Source: Robertkochia solimangrovi
Lineage (GTDB): Bacteria > Bacteroidota > Bacteroidia > Flavobacteriales > Flavobacteriaceae
Reading direction: 5' to 3'
Assembly: GCF_007279655.1 (NCBI RefSeq)
Contig: NZ_QKWN01000007.1
Span: 245,525-309,524, forward strand
DNA: 64,000 bases
Positions 52,537-60,737 of this stretch are shown one piece after another; the first letter of the stretch is position 1, and each line of letters starts with the position of its first letter. Under the pieces are notes generated by a model. The model ran no database searches, had not been told where the DNA came from, and was given only the letters and a program-made list of their open reading frames with translations. The translations under genes and the position numbers were made by a program.

Positions 52537-55323
52537 TTAAAAATTATACGATACTCCTAAAGTGAAGACCGATCCCGTAGAATACGATCTCACAGTTTCT
52601 TCTGTTTCAATTCCAGTGGTACTTGGTTTCACGAACTGAGTTCTTCTCACCTCCGGATTCAACAGGTTCAACCCGCGTAACTGAATATTCCAGTGGTTCG
52701 CAAACTCCTTACTGATCACAGCATCCAGAGTCACAAATCCTTTTTCAACAATATCATCATTGTACATGGTCTCACTCTGAGTTTGGATCTCTGGAGCTCC
52801 CAACGCATAGATCTTATCCGAAGCATAGTTCGCAGTTAAGGAGGCATTCAAAGGATTCTCCGATTTTGCAGTAAAATTCAGCGATCCGTTAAAGATCCAG
52901 TCTGATGCACCCTGAAGTCCGTTCTCTGTTCTTCCTTTGTATCGGAAGGTTCTGATAAAGTTTCCGTTCGCGTCATACTCCTCTCTTAAATCCTGTGAAT
53001 GCCACATACGGGTTGCATTCATGTTCAGGGCAAGGTCGAATCCATTGTTCTCTTCAGCTGACTTCAGAAGATCAAGGCGAGATTCAAGCTCTAAACCATA
53101 AACTTCTGCCTGGTCACCGGAGTTAAAGTATGAGAATACACCAGCTGCCCCTCTGTCCTGTACCTTATTGATCGGATCTTCGATCAGCTTATAAAAAGTT
53201 GCCAGAGAGATCAATTGTGAGCTGCTTGGGAAAAATTCCCATTTCAAGTCAAAATTATAGTTGGTAGATGCTTCCAGATCAGGATTACCACGAGTCACCT
53301 GTCCTGTTTGAGATACATATTCAAAAGGAGCAATCTCCTTGAATTCCGGTAAGGTAATCGTCTTACTGGATGCAAAACGCAGAGCATTCTTCTCGTTAAT
53401 GGTATACTTTACGTTCAAGCTGGGATAAACATTACTGTATGACTTAGACGAAGAGCCAATCCTTCCTGGTATATTTCCAACATTATAATCTACATTGATA
53501 TCATCATTCTGATATCGCAATCCTAAATTCACATTCCATTTATTGACACCTACATTGAAGGTCGCAAAACCTCCATAAGAATTCAATTCACCATTGTAGA
53601 CATCCGGAGTTAAATTATTGTGCAAAAGTGTACCGTTATCAAAATTCTCCTGAGTAAAAATACTTCCAAGATCATCTATAGATGATGGGTGGATTAAGTT
53701 GGTGGTTCTCTCCTCAACACCATAGAACTGAGATTCGAAATCACGGGTTTTGTTACGGAAATTCCCTCCCGCAGTTACACTCATCTGAGTATTTTCCTCA
53801 TCTTTAATAGTAAACTTATCCTTTACGAATCCGTTGATCTCCTCATCGAAGATCGACTGTGCTGATTTACGCTGTTGGAAACCACCGGTTCTCCCTAACT
53901 GAACGATATCCTCATTGAAGTTCACCTCATTTCTGATACGGTTCGGTTCGTCTGCATCAACCACATTGTATCCGGCAGCCCAGTCAAGATCATTGAACTC
54001 GCCGATCTTATGGGTACCCGAAAGTTGCGTGATATACAGTTTGGTTTGCTTCATATTCTGGTCTCTCACGAATTGAGACAGATCTTCATTACGATCGGTC
54101 TCTTCGAAGAATGTACCTTCCCCGTTTCTACCTCCTTCAAACACCTCATCGGTAAGTTTGTTGATCATCAGGGTATTGAATTTGATCTTATTCTTATAAT
54201 CGAAAGCATACGTTGCATCCAGCAATCCGGTTGTGGTCACATTTCTCTTATAGTTCTCCACATCTGTCAAAGAGTCTTCGATAAAGTTCGATCTGAACTG
54301 ACGGAAAACTCCGGTTCTGTATTCATGGGATACCGACTGAGATCCGGTCAGGAATATTTTTAATTTCTCACCGATCTTCTTTCCTGCCGTTGCAGCGATA
54401 CGGTAGTTATAAGGCATATCCTGAGTCTGTGTATTCCAAGACTGGTTTACAAGACTTTGATAGGTAGAATTACTTCTTTTATAGAACCCTAAAGTAACAT
54501 CATCCTGATTCGGGGATACTTTAAAGTTATCACTGATTCCATCCTTCATCACATTGGTATTGGCACCACCGCGAACACTAATGCTGAATTCAGAATCACC
54601 TACCAACTCTCTGGAAGAGATATCGATATTTCCTGAAGACTGGTCAGCAGTATTGTTAACCGCATAGGTCTTGCTGATACTTACATTCTGAATGATACGG
54701 GTAGGGAATAATCCAAGATCGATATTCTTTCGCTCAACATCATCAGAAGGAATCGGAAGTCCGTTTAAGGTGGTTGACAGATAACGATCTCCCAGTCCGC
54801 GTACGAATACGTCTCCTGAACCTTCACTACTGCTCACTCCTGAGATCTTGGTGGTTGCAGTGGCAACATCGGAAACCCCGATCTTAGCCAGTTGCTGCGC
54901 CCCGATACTCTCTTTTATTTCCACTGCTTTTTTCTGATCCAGTAATAAAGCAGTCTCAGAGTCTCTTCTTACTGTCGTAGTAACGACAACCTCATCAAGA
55001 CTCACACTCCCGGCACCGAGTCCGGTATTAAGTTCAGTAACCTTTCCGGCTTCAACGGTTACATTTGGAATTTCCAGTGTCTCATAACCGATAAAACTTA
55101 CTACTATAGTATAGGTTCCCGGCTCAACTGCTGCGATCTCGTAAAGACCATCCATATCGGTAGTAGTTCCTTTAGTAGATCCTTTGATCTGTACGTTAGC
55201 GAACGGAAGCGGATCATTATTCATCTCCTTATCCGTAATTTTCCCCACGATGGAACCCGTGGGTTGTTGGGCAAATACGAAGGCAGAAAATAAGACTGCC
55301 AACATTAAACAAATACTTTTCAT
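52537..55323 (-). CDS. TonB-dependent receptor with carboxypeptidase-like N-terminal domain
   Basis: This 928-residue outer-membrane receptor has a signal peptide (ending FVFAQ), a CarboxypepD_reg-like domain (GSIVGKITDKEMNNDPLPFANVQ, residues 23-105), a TonB-box-like DEVVVT segment, the plug (GDVFVRGLGDRYLSTTLNG near 170-190) and a barrel ending VFTLGVSYNF. It is not a SusC type, since no SusD partner and no SusC-specific plug motif occur. It forms an operon with the duplicated beta-helix lipoprotein and diverges from a PhoB/PhoR-like pair, which makes phosphate- or organophosphate-related uptake a possible role, not a proven one. Confidence 0.92.
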   Translation of the reverse strand: MKSICLMLAVLFSAFVFAQQPTGSIVGKITDKEMNNDPLPFANVQIKGSTKGTTTDMDGLYEIAAVEPGTYTIVVSFIGYETLEIPNVTVEAGKVTELNTGLGAGSVSLDEVVVTTTVRRDSETALLLDQKKAVEIKESIGAQQLAKIGVSDVATATTKISGVSSSEGSGDVFVRGLGDRYLSTTLNGLPIPSDDVERKNIDLGLFPTRIIQNVSISKTYAVNNTADQSSGNIDISSRELVGDSEFSISVRGGANTNVMKDGISDNFKVSPNQDDVTLGFYKRSNSTYQSLVNQSWNTQTQDMPYNYRIAATAGKKIGEKLKIFLTGSQSVSHEYRTGVFRQFRSNFIEDSLTDVENYKRNVTTTGLLDATYAFDYKNKIKFNTLMINKLTDEVFEGGRNGEGTFFEETDRNEDLSQFVRDQNMKQTKLYITQLSGTHKIGEFNDLDWAAGYNVVDADEPNRIRNEVNFNEDIVQLGRTGGFQQRKSAQSIFDEEINGFVKDKFTIKDEENTQMSVTAGGNFRNKTRDFESQFYGVEERTTNLIHPSSIDDLGSIFTQENFDNGTLLHNNLTPDVYNGELNSYGGFATFNVGVNKWNVNLGLRYQNDDINVDYNVGNIPGRIGSSSKSYSNVYPSLNVKYTINEKNALRFASSKTITLPEFKEIAPFEYVSQTGQVTRGNPDLEASTNYNFDLKWEFFPSSSQLISLATFYKLIEDPINKVQDRGAAGVFSYFNSGDQAEVYGLELESRLDLLKSAEENNGFDLALNMNATRMWHSQDLREEYDANGNFIRTFRYKGRTENGLQGASDWIFNGSLNFTAKSENPLNASLTANYASDKIYALGAPEIQTQSETMYNDDIVEKGFVTLDAVISKEFANHWNIQLRGLNLLNPEVRRTQFVKPSTTGIETEETVRSYSTGSVFTLGVSYNF

Positions 55324-55405
55324 TTTTTCGTTTTAAAATCTGCTGCAAAGAAAATATAGGAATGTGGAGACGATGTTACAGAGAGGTTAAAGGTGAGAGG
55401 GCTCA

Positions 55406-55423
55406 ATGTTACCATTGTGTTAT
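55406..55423. promoter_or_regulatory. TGTTA direct repeats, 11-bp spacing (candidate regulator site)
   Basis: TGTTA recurs at 55407 and 55418, an 11-bp period as in PhoB/OmpR-type boxes, with further copies at 55374 and 55437. The set lies between the TonB receptor gene and the divergent response regulator gene, just upstream of the predicted regulator promoter. Confidence 0.45.
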
Positions 55424-55446
55424 GACATTAAATGAATGTTAACACG

Positions 55447-55476
55447 TTTGATTATTTAATATTATCTTTACTTTTG
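55447..55476 (+). promoter_or_regulatory. Predicted promoter of the PhoB-like regulator gene
   Basis: TTTG (55447-55450), an 18-nt spacer, then TACTTTTG (55469-55476) form a full Bacteroidota promoter. The expected leader is about 110 nt long and contains the palindrome at 55516-55535. Confidence 0.7.
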
Positions 55477-55515
55477 GACACTGAACAACAAGAAATTATC
55501 CCGTAAAAACAATCC

Positions 55516-55535
55516 TGATAAAAGTGCTTTTATCA
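55516..55535. repeat. 20-bp palindrome in the leader of the PhoB-like gene
   Basis: TGATAAAA-N4-TTTTATCA is followed by TATTTTT. It can act as an operator dyad or as an A/T-rich attenuator-like hairpin, 60 nt before the regulator start codon. The weak stem makes true termination doubtful. Confidence 0.5.
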
Positions 55536-55594
55536 TATTTTTAATAGTGTTTGGGATTTCTTATGACACTTAAAATTCACATAATAAATCGCAT

Positions 55595-56281
55595 ATGAAA
55601 AAAAAGGAAACCAAGATCCTTTTGGTTGACGATGAACCGGATATTCTCGAGATCGTAGGGTACAACCTATCTTCGGAAGGTTACAATGTTTCTACCGCAA
55701 AGAACGGCGTAGAAGCTATTGGAAAGGCGAAAAAGGAACGCCCGCATCTTATCATTCTTGATGTGATGATGCCTGAAATGGACGGGATCGAAACCTGCGA
55801 AAAGATCAGAAGTATCCCGGAATTGAATGAAACCCTGATCACCTTTCTGACCGCAAGAGGAGAAGATTACTCTCAGGTGGCCGGATTCGATGCCGGCGCT
55901 GATGATTATATCACCAAACCTATCAAGCCAAAGGTACTCGTGAGTAAGGTTAAAGCTTTATTACGACGTCTCAAGGAAGAAGAAGAGTCTGAAGACAGTG
56001 TCGTAAATGTAGGTGACATTACGATCAATCGAGACGAATATAAGATCATCCAAAAAGATGAGGAGATCATCCTTCCGCGAAAAGAGTTCGAATTACTCTC
56101 ACTACTCGCCTCAAAACCCGGTAAGGTCTTCAAACGTGAAGAGATCCTGGATAAGGTTTGGGGTAATGAAGTGATCGTGGGTGGAAGAACCATCGATGTT
56201 CATATTCGAAAATTAAGAGAAAAAATAGGTGACGATCACTTTAAGACCGTCAAAGGTGTAGGATACAAGTTCGTTCTCTGA
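55595..56281 (+). CDS. PhoB-like OmpR-family response regulator
   Basis: This 228-residue regulator has a receiver domain (KILLVDDEPDILEIV, phospho-acceptor Asp56 in IILDVMMPEMDG, TARGE, and DDYITKPIKP) and a winged helix (LPRKEFELLSLLASKPGKVFKREEILDKVWG and GRTIDVHIRKLREKIG). The recognition-helix region matches PhoB/PhoP-type regulators of Bacteroidota. It is followed after 90 bp by its kinase gene, which has its own promoter-like element. Closeness to a TonB receptor suggests control of that operon. Phosphate sensing is inferred from family only. Confidence 0.93.
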   Translation: MKKKETKILLVDDEPDILEIVGYNLSSEGYNVSTAKNGVEAIGKAKKERPHLIILDVMMPEMDGIETCEKIRSIPELNETLITFLTARGEDYSQVAGFDAGADDYITKPIKPKVLVSKVKALLRRLKEEEESEDSVVNVGDITINRDEYKIIQKDEEIILPRKEFELLSLLASKPGKVFKREEILDKVWGNEVIVGGRTIDVHIRKLREKIGDDHFKTVKGVGYKFVL

Positions 56282-56344
56282 TCTGGAACGAACTTCATCC
56301 CCTGCTTTTTCTCCCCATGTTTACCGGACAAATCTGAATTCTCT

Positions 56345-56352
56345 TAACTTTG
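56345..56352 (+). promoter_or_regulatory. Predicted -7 element of the PhoR-like kinase gene
   Basis: TAACTTTG followed by C fits TAnnTTTG and lies 19 nt before the TTG start at 56372. It supports both a separate kinase promoter and that start. No TTG at -33 is seen. Confidence 0.45.
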
Positions 56353-56371
56353 CCGGTGTAATACCTTTACC

Positions 56372-57436
56372 TTGAAGACCAAATTAAAAAAATCATACAG
56401 GTTTGCCCTGAGATCATCTTTCTATATGACAGGGATCTCATGTCTGTTATTAACGTTTATTCTTATTCTCCTCAGGAGTAAAGACTATTATGTTATTCCG
56501 GTATTTGCGCTTATTTTATTTCCCCTCGGATTTTTGATCATTCAATATCGCGTCGAACGGTTCATTTACAAAAGAGTAAAAAAGATTTATGATGATGTAT
56601 CACTGTTGGAATCCAGCAGTTTTCAGCAGCAACCGATCACAACCGATATGCAAACTCTGACCCAGGAGATCGAAAAGTTTGCCAACAATAAAAAACTGGA
56701 AATCGAAACGCTTAAGATCCGCGAAGGATATAGAAAAGAATTTCTGGGTAACGTTTCTCACGAACTCAAAACCCCGCTATTTACCGTACAGGGTTACATA
56801 CTAACGCTGCTCGACGGTGCCATGGATGATAAAGCAGTCCGTAAAAAATACCTGCAGCGGGCAGCAAAAGGAGTGGAACGTCTGATCTTTATCGTCAAAG
56901 ATCTGGATATGATATCCAAGCTCGAAGCCGGAGATGTTCATCTTGAAATGGAGGATTTTGACATCGTGGAACTCATACAACATGTGTTTGATATGATGGA
57001 AATGAAGGCAGCCAAGAAGAATATTACGCTAACGTTCGACATGGAGTACCCTGAACCCATCATAGTGCATGCTGACAGGGAACGGATTCTGCAAGTAGTC
57101 ACTAACCTTGTAGTAAACTCGATAAAATATGGAAAGACCGACGGAACTACTGAGGTCAGTATCGAAAACCTGATAAAGAACAAGATCATTATCAGGGTTA
57201 CAGATAATGGAGAAGGGATCGAAACGCAAAATATCCCACGTCTCTTCGAACGCTTTTATCGTGTCGACAAAAGCGGAAACCGTAAAGAAGGAGGTTCAGG
57301 ACTCGGACTTTCGATCGTTAAACACATTATTGAAGCTCACAAGGAAAGGATCTATGTGGAAAGTGTTTTTGGAGTCGGATCAGAGTTCTCATTCACACTT
57401 GAAAAGATCAAAAAGCCGGTTAAGGTCGAAGTCTGA
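56372..57436 (+). CDS. PhoR-like sensor histidine kinase (TTG start)
   Basis: This 354-residue inner-membrane kinase has two helices (about 16-35 and 40-58) with almost no periplasmic loop, then HisKA FLGNVSHELKTPLFTVQG with phospho-acceptor His130, and an HATPase domain (VVTNLVVNSIKYGK, VRVTDNGEGIE, RLFERFYRVDKSGNRKEGGSGLGLSIVKHIIEAH, VGSEFSFTL). The short linkage between helices implies intramembrane sensing. Translation must start at TTG 56372: an in-frame stop lies at 56345-56347 and the first ATG would cut the first helix. Its 3' end overlaps the convergent glycosyltransferase gene by 48 bp. Confidence 0.92.
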   Translation: MKTKLKKSYRFALRSSFYMTGISCLLLTFILILLRSKDYYVIPVFALILFPLGFLIIQYRVERFIYKRVKKIYDDVSLLESSSFQQQPITTDMQTLTQEIEKFANNKKLEIETLKIREGYRKEFLGNVSHELKTPLFTVQGYILTLLDGAMDDKAVRKKYLQRAAKGVERLIFIVKDLDMISKLEAGDVHLEMEDFDIVELIQHVFDMMEMKAAKKNITLTFDMEYPEPIIVHADRERILQVVTNLVVNSIKYGKTDGTTEVSIENLIKNKIIIRVTDNGEGIETQNIPRLFERFYRVDKSGNRKEGGSGLGLSIVKHIIEAHKERIYVESVFGVGSEFSFTLEKIKKPVKVEV

Positions 57437-58450
57437 ATTTATTTTACTTAACCCTTTGTAATTCTCCACGTCGCTTAACATATCTAAACTGAATGTATCC
57501 TGGCAGCAACTGGGTACCAACTGAAGCTTTTTCAACCGCTCGGCGATATATTCCTGTTCATACTGACCGGGAGTGGGGATAAAGAAAGCCTTTTTATCCA
57601 ATTTGGCAAGATCCATGACCGTGGTGTAACCCGATCTGCATAGAATCATCCGGCTTTTAGCAAATGCGACCTCAAGCTGTTCAGAAGTCATAAAATTATA
57701 GACCTTGGCAACTCCTTTGGTAACTACGGATTGTCGAGGCTCTATCTTTCCTCTGACAAACAATACATTCCCTTTAAAATCCTGAACCTGTTCCAGTAAA
57801 CGTTGTTCCAGCATACTTCGTTGTGGTTCAGGCCCTGATAACAGCACCATCAATTCATATTTTAGGGGAAGATCCAATTTTTCCAATCTGCTTAACGGAC
57901 CGATATAACGAACATTATGCAACGGTTTCTCCGGATGGCCAAGTACCCCGCTTAAATTGGGTTCTCCGGCAACATCGGGCACCCAACATTCCTGAAACTT
58001 ACTGATCACTTTCTGGTGTATCGCCGAACTGAAACGGGTCGTATTCCCCGTAAGAACATTCAACTGATGGGTAATAAAGACCGAAGGAACCTTTTTTGAA
58101 TAAACGCCCAACCGATTATCTGAGATAATTCCGTCAATGGCCCGATCTTCTACGATCTTTTTGGTCATTTTATGTTCTTTGGATATTGCCTTCATGATTT
58201 TTGGCGAATCCCAGACCATCTTCAATTTAAAATACCTTCCTTTTTCGGCATATTGAATCTTATATTCCGGCAATTCTACAAATTCAAGATCCTCGAATTC
58301 ATTTTGTAACAGCTGTAACGCGTCTCCATCAGAGCCAATGACCGGATCAAAACCCGATTCGAGTAAAAGACGTATAATGGGTATACAGCGCGTAGCGTGT
58401 CCAAGACCCCAATTCAGGGGAGCGATCAGTATGCGTTTCTTCCTTTCCAT
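57389..58450 (-). CDS. GT28/MurG-like glycosyltransferase family protein
   Basis: This 353-residue protein has two Rossmann-like domains. The N-terminal opening ILIAPLNWGLGHATRCIPI resembles the acceptor-binding loop of MurG-type enzymes. The C-terminal part (from about 230) shows VLFVRGK, YNFMTSEQLEVAFAKSRMILCRSGYTTVMDLAKL and FIPTPGQYEQEYIAERL, the UDP-sugar-binding pattern of GT-B enzymes. No signal peptide, so it is cytosolic or membrane-associated. The acceptor is not known. It is not MurG itself, given its divergence and its location away from cell-division genes. Its 3' end overlaps the kinase gene by 48 bp. Confidence 0.85.
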   Translation of the reverse strand: MERKKRILIAPLNWGLGHATRCIPIIRLLLESGFDPVIGSDGDALQLLQNEFEDLEFVELPEYKIQYAEKGRYFKLKMVWDSPKIMKAISKEHKMTKKIVEDRAIDGIISDNRLGVYSKKVPSVFITHQLNVLTGNTTRFSSAIHQKVISKFQECWVPDVAGEPNLSGVLGHPEKPLHNVRYIGPLSRLEKLDLPLKYELMVLLSGPEPQRSMLEQRLLEQVQDFKGNVLFVRGKIEPRQSVVTKGVAKVYNFMTSEQLEVAFAKSRMILCRSGYTTVMDLAKLDKKAFFIPTPGQYEQEYIAERLKKLQLVPSCCQDTFSLDMLSDVENYKGLSKINSDFDLNRLFDLFKCE

Positions 58451-58471
58451 AAGAGTATAAAGTAAGTCTTT

Positions 58472-58501
58472 TTTGAGGTGAAAAAGATTTCCTTAATTTT
58501 G
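58472..58501 (+). promoter_or_regulatory. Predicted promoter of the trmB operon
   Basis: TTTG (58472-58475), 18-nt spacer and TAATTTTG (58494-58501) give a full-consensus Bacteroidota promoter. The leader before the GTG start would be only about 15 nt. Confidence 0.75.
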
Positions 58502-58522
58502 CCATTAAATTAAATTATTGTT

Positions 58523-59200
58523 GTGGGGAGTAAGAACAAACTCAAACGATTTAAAGAGAACGAAACATTCGCTAATGTGATACAACCCTCACGCGATGAA
58601 ATCATCTCCGATAAATTCAGTTTTAAAGGTCAGTGGAATGCACAGTTTTTCAAAAACGACAAGCCGATCGTGCTTGAATTAGGCTGTGGAAAAGGAGAAT
58701 ATAGTGTTGGCCTTGCCAAACTTTTTCCCGAGAAGAATTTTATCGGTATCGATATCAAAGGTGCCCGTTTCTGGAGAGGAGCAAAGACCGCTATTGAAGA
58801 AGGACTCTCCAACGTTGGGTTTCTCAGATCTCAGATCGAACTTATCGACCATATTTTTGAGGAGAATGAGGTCTCTGAGATCTGGATCACTTTTCCGGAC
58901 CCACAGATAAAATTCAAGCGGACCAAGCATCGTCTGACCAATATGGAATTTCTCAATAAATACAGACGTATCCTGAAACCGGATGGCATCATGCATTTAA
59001 AGACCGACAGTGAATTCATGCACGGTTATACGCTCGGACTCCTCCATGGACTCGGAGAAGAAGTGCTGTATGCCAACCATCATGTATACCGTAATGAAGG
59101 AAGTCCGAAAGAAGTTACCAGTATCCAGACCTTCTATGAGGCACAATACCTGGAACAAAATAAACCGATTACCTACATCAAGTTTAAACTTAAACAATGA
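58523..59200 (+). CDS. trmB: tRNA (guanine-N7-)-methyltransferase
   Basis: This 225-residue enzyme methylates N7 of guanine 46 in tRNA with S-adenosylmethionine. It has the SAM motif VLELGCGKGEYSVGLAKLFP (near residues 50-69) and the TrmB signature WITFPDPQIKFKRTKHRL. The GTG at 58523 is the right start because it gives the usual opening GSKNKLKRF and sits 21 nt after a strong promoter. It overlaps the following LysE gene by 4 bp (ATGA), and that gene overlaps the next by 4 bp, so the three are one operon. Confidence 0.95.
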   Translation: MGSKNKLKRFKENETFANVIQPSRDEIISDKFSFKGQWNAQFFKNDKPIVLELGCGKGEYSVGLAKLFPEKNFIGIDIKGARFWRGAKTAIEEGLSNVGFLRSQIELIDHIFEENEVSEIWITFPDPQIKFKRTKHRLTNMEFLNKYRRILKPDGIMHLKTDSEFMHGYTLGLLHGLGEEVLYANHHVYRNEGSPKEVTSIQTFYEAQYLEQNKPITYIKFKLKQ

Positions 59201-59838
59201 CCATTCACCTTCTGATTCTCTTCTTTGCCACATTCTCCGCAGCACTTATGGGTGTAGTCTTTCCCGGACTCGTTAACATTACCGCTGCAAAGACCAGTGC
59301 CAAAAGAGGAAAACAAGGCGGAATGATATTCGCGCTAGGCGCTTCGCTAACCGTAGTGGGGCAGGCTTATGTGGGAGTACTCATTTCAAAATACCTGTAC
59401 AACAATCCTTTTGTGATCGATATACTGCTAAAGATAGCCCTGGTTGTCTTCGCATTCTTTGCCATCTATTTTTTGGTCGTTGCTAAAAAGAACAGCAATA
59501 AACCTAAAGTGCGAATGGTCGAGGTCAGCAAAAAGAACCTGTTCTTTAAAGGAATGCTGATCTCAGCGCTTAACGTGCTTCCCATACCCTATTTTTGTGG
59601 ACTCAATGCAGCCTGGAATGTCTCCGGCTGGATAAAATTCCAGTTATGGGATATACTGATCTTTATCATTGCCGCCGGACTCGGTACTTTTGCAATGCTT
59701 TATATGTATGTCACCTATTTTGACAAACTCGAATCCCGCACCAACAATTTCGCCAGATATTCTGATTATATCCTAAGTGCTTTAATGGGGGTTCTACTGA
59801 TCATCACACTCATCCGAATCTTCTACACCAGCGCATGA
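59197..59838 (+). CDS. LysE-family amino-acid exporter
   Basis: This 213-residue protein has six predicted helices, the LysE/RhtB plan. The N-terminal helix has GVVFPGLVNITAAKTSAKRGKQGG, the proline-glycine-asparagine segment that marks the family, and a basic loop (AKKNSNKPKVRM) splits it after helix three. LysE proteins export amino acids or related small molecules; the substrate is not readable. It is translationally coupled to trmB (ATGA) and to the alkyltransferase-like gene that follows. Confidence 0.88.
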   Translation: MTIHLLILFFATFSAALMGVVFPGLVNITAAKTSAKRGKQGGMIFALGASLTVVGQAYVGVLISKYLYNNPFVIDILLKIALVVFAFFAIYFLVVAKKNSNKPKVRMVEVSKKNLFFKGMLISALNVLPIPYFCGLNAAWNVSGWIKFQLWDILIFIIAAGLGTFAMLYMYVTYFDKLESRTNNFARYSDYILSALMGVLLIITLIRIFYTSA

Positions 59839-60185
59839 AACCAGGCAATGAAAATTTTTTCGAACGGGTATACGAAGTAGCCAAACTGATCCCATACGGC
59901 CGAGTAACCTCCTATGGCGCGATAGCTCGTTATCTGGGCACCGCCGGAAGTGCCAGAATGGTTGGGTGGGCTATGAACGCTTCACATGGTAAAGACGTAC
60001 CTGCTCACCGGGTGGTAAACAGAAAAGGCATTCTCACCGGCAAGCACCATTTCGACGGCACCAATCTCATGCAACAATTACTCGAAAGCGAAGGCATCGA
60101 AGTAATCGATAATCAGATCCAGGACTTCGAAAAACATTTCTGGGATCCCTCATCATTGAATAGCGCAAGCTCGGAAAGCGAGTAG
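59835..60185 (+). CDS. Alkyltransferase-like protein (Ogt/MGMT family without catalytic Cys)
   Basis: This 116-residue cytosolic protein has the MGMT DNA-binding domain: helix-turn-helix YGRVTSYGAIARYLG (residues 21-35), the arginine finger segment ARMVGWAMNAS, and VPAHRVVNRKG. In O6-alkylguanine transferases the motif is PCHR; here Ala57 replaces the Cys, so the protein cannot transfer alkyl groups and should instead flag alkylated guanine for excision repair, as alkyltransferase-like proteins do. It overlaps the LysE gene by 4 bp. The last ten residues (SLNSASSESE) come from a low-complexity GCAAGCTCGGAAAGCGAG stretch that resembles nearby intergenic repeats. Confidence 0.9.
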   Translation: MKPGNENFFERVYEVAKLIPYGRVTSYGAIARYLGTAGSARMVGWAMNASHGKDVPAHRVVNRKGILTGKHHFDGTNLMQQLLESEGIEVIDNQIQDFEKHFWDPSSLNSASSESE

Positions 60186-60737
60186 CTGGTTTAATGGTTG
60201 ATGGTAGATGGTAAATTCAATTCTCAAAAAAACTCAATTCTCAATTAGATCAACGCCAGAAGTCAGAATATAGAAAACGGAAAACAGAAAACAGTTTATG
60301 GTTTACTGCATTACTGCCTACAGCATACAAATCAATTCTTAATCCAACTGAGTTACGGTGTTACTTGTTACACTGTTACATGTGGAATTAAATAGCAATA
60401 CAGGGAGTACCTCCGTTCACAATTGAGTTGATTCCTGAAAACGCAAAACGGAAAACAGCTTATAGCATACCGCATTACTACCTACAGCTTACAAATCAAT
60501 TCTTAATCCATAATTCTTCACTTAAATCTTGAATTCTCAATTCTCAACTTTCAATTCTTAACTCTTATCTAATACAAAGCCTGAGCAAGCTTAACGGGTA
60601 GCCAGTAAGAAGAGACCAATGCTATTATAATCATTTTCAATACTGCTGTTTTTAATATGTTAGCGCGAAAACGTATCTTTGCAATTTAGAATGAGTTTAA
60701 AATAAACTGCATTTTAAATACAGAACGAAATAGTACT
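60186..60737. repeat. Noncoding repeat-rich gap with ~70-bp imperfect direct repeats
   Basis: I see no gene in this 552-bp gap. Two imperfect copies of a ~70-bp sequence occur at 60273-60346 and 60443-60510; both contain ACGGAAAACAG, GCATTACT, CCTACAGC and the shared end ACAAATCAATTCTTAATCCA. Between and after them are tandem TCAATTCTCAA-type words (60222-60245 and 60531-60570). The last part holds the promoter of the Mrp gene. Confidence 0.65.
60674..60681 (+). promoter_or_regulatory. Predicted -7 element of the Mrp/Nfu operon
   Basis: TATCTTTG followed by C is a full TAnnTTTG match, 57 nt before the Mrp start codon. The expected -33 position reads TTT, not TTG. Confidence 0.55.

Noticed and set aside
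52537..55323. Receptor as a SusC member
   Set aside because: No SusD-type partner, shorter chain, and plug segment GDVFVRGLGDRYL is of a different TonB-receptor class.
60273..60510. Direct repeats considered as a CRISPR array
   Set aside because: Only two imperfect copies, no constant spacer length and no cas genes.
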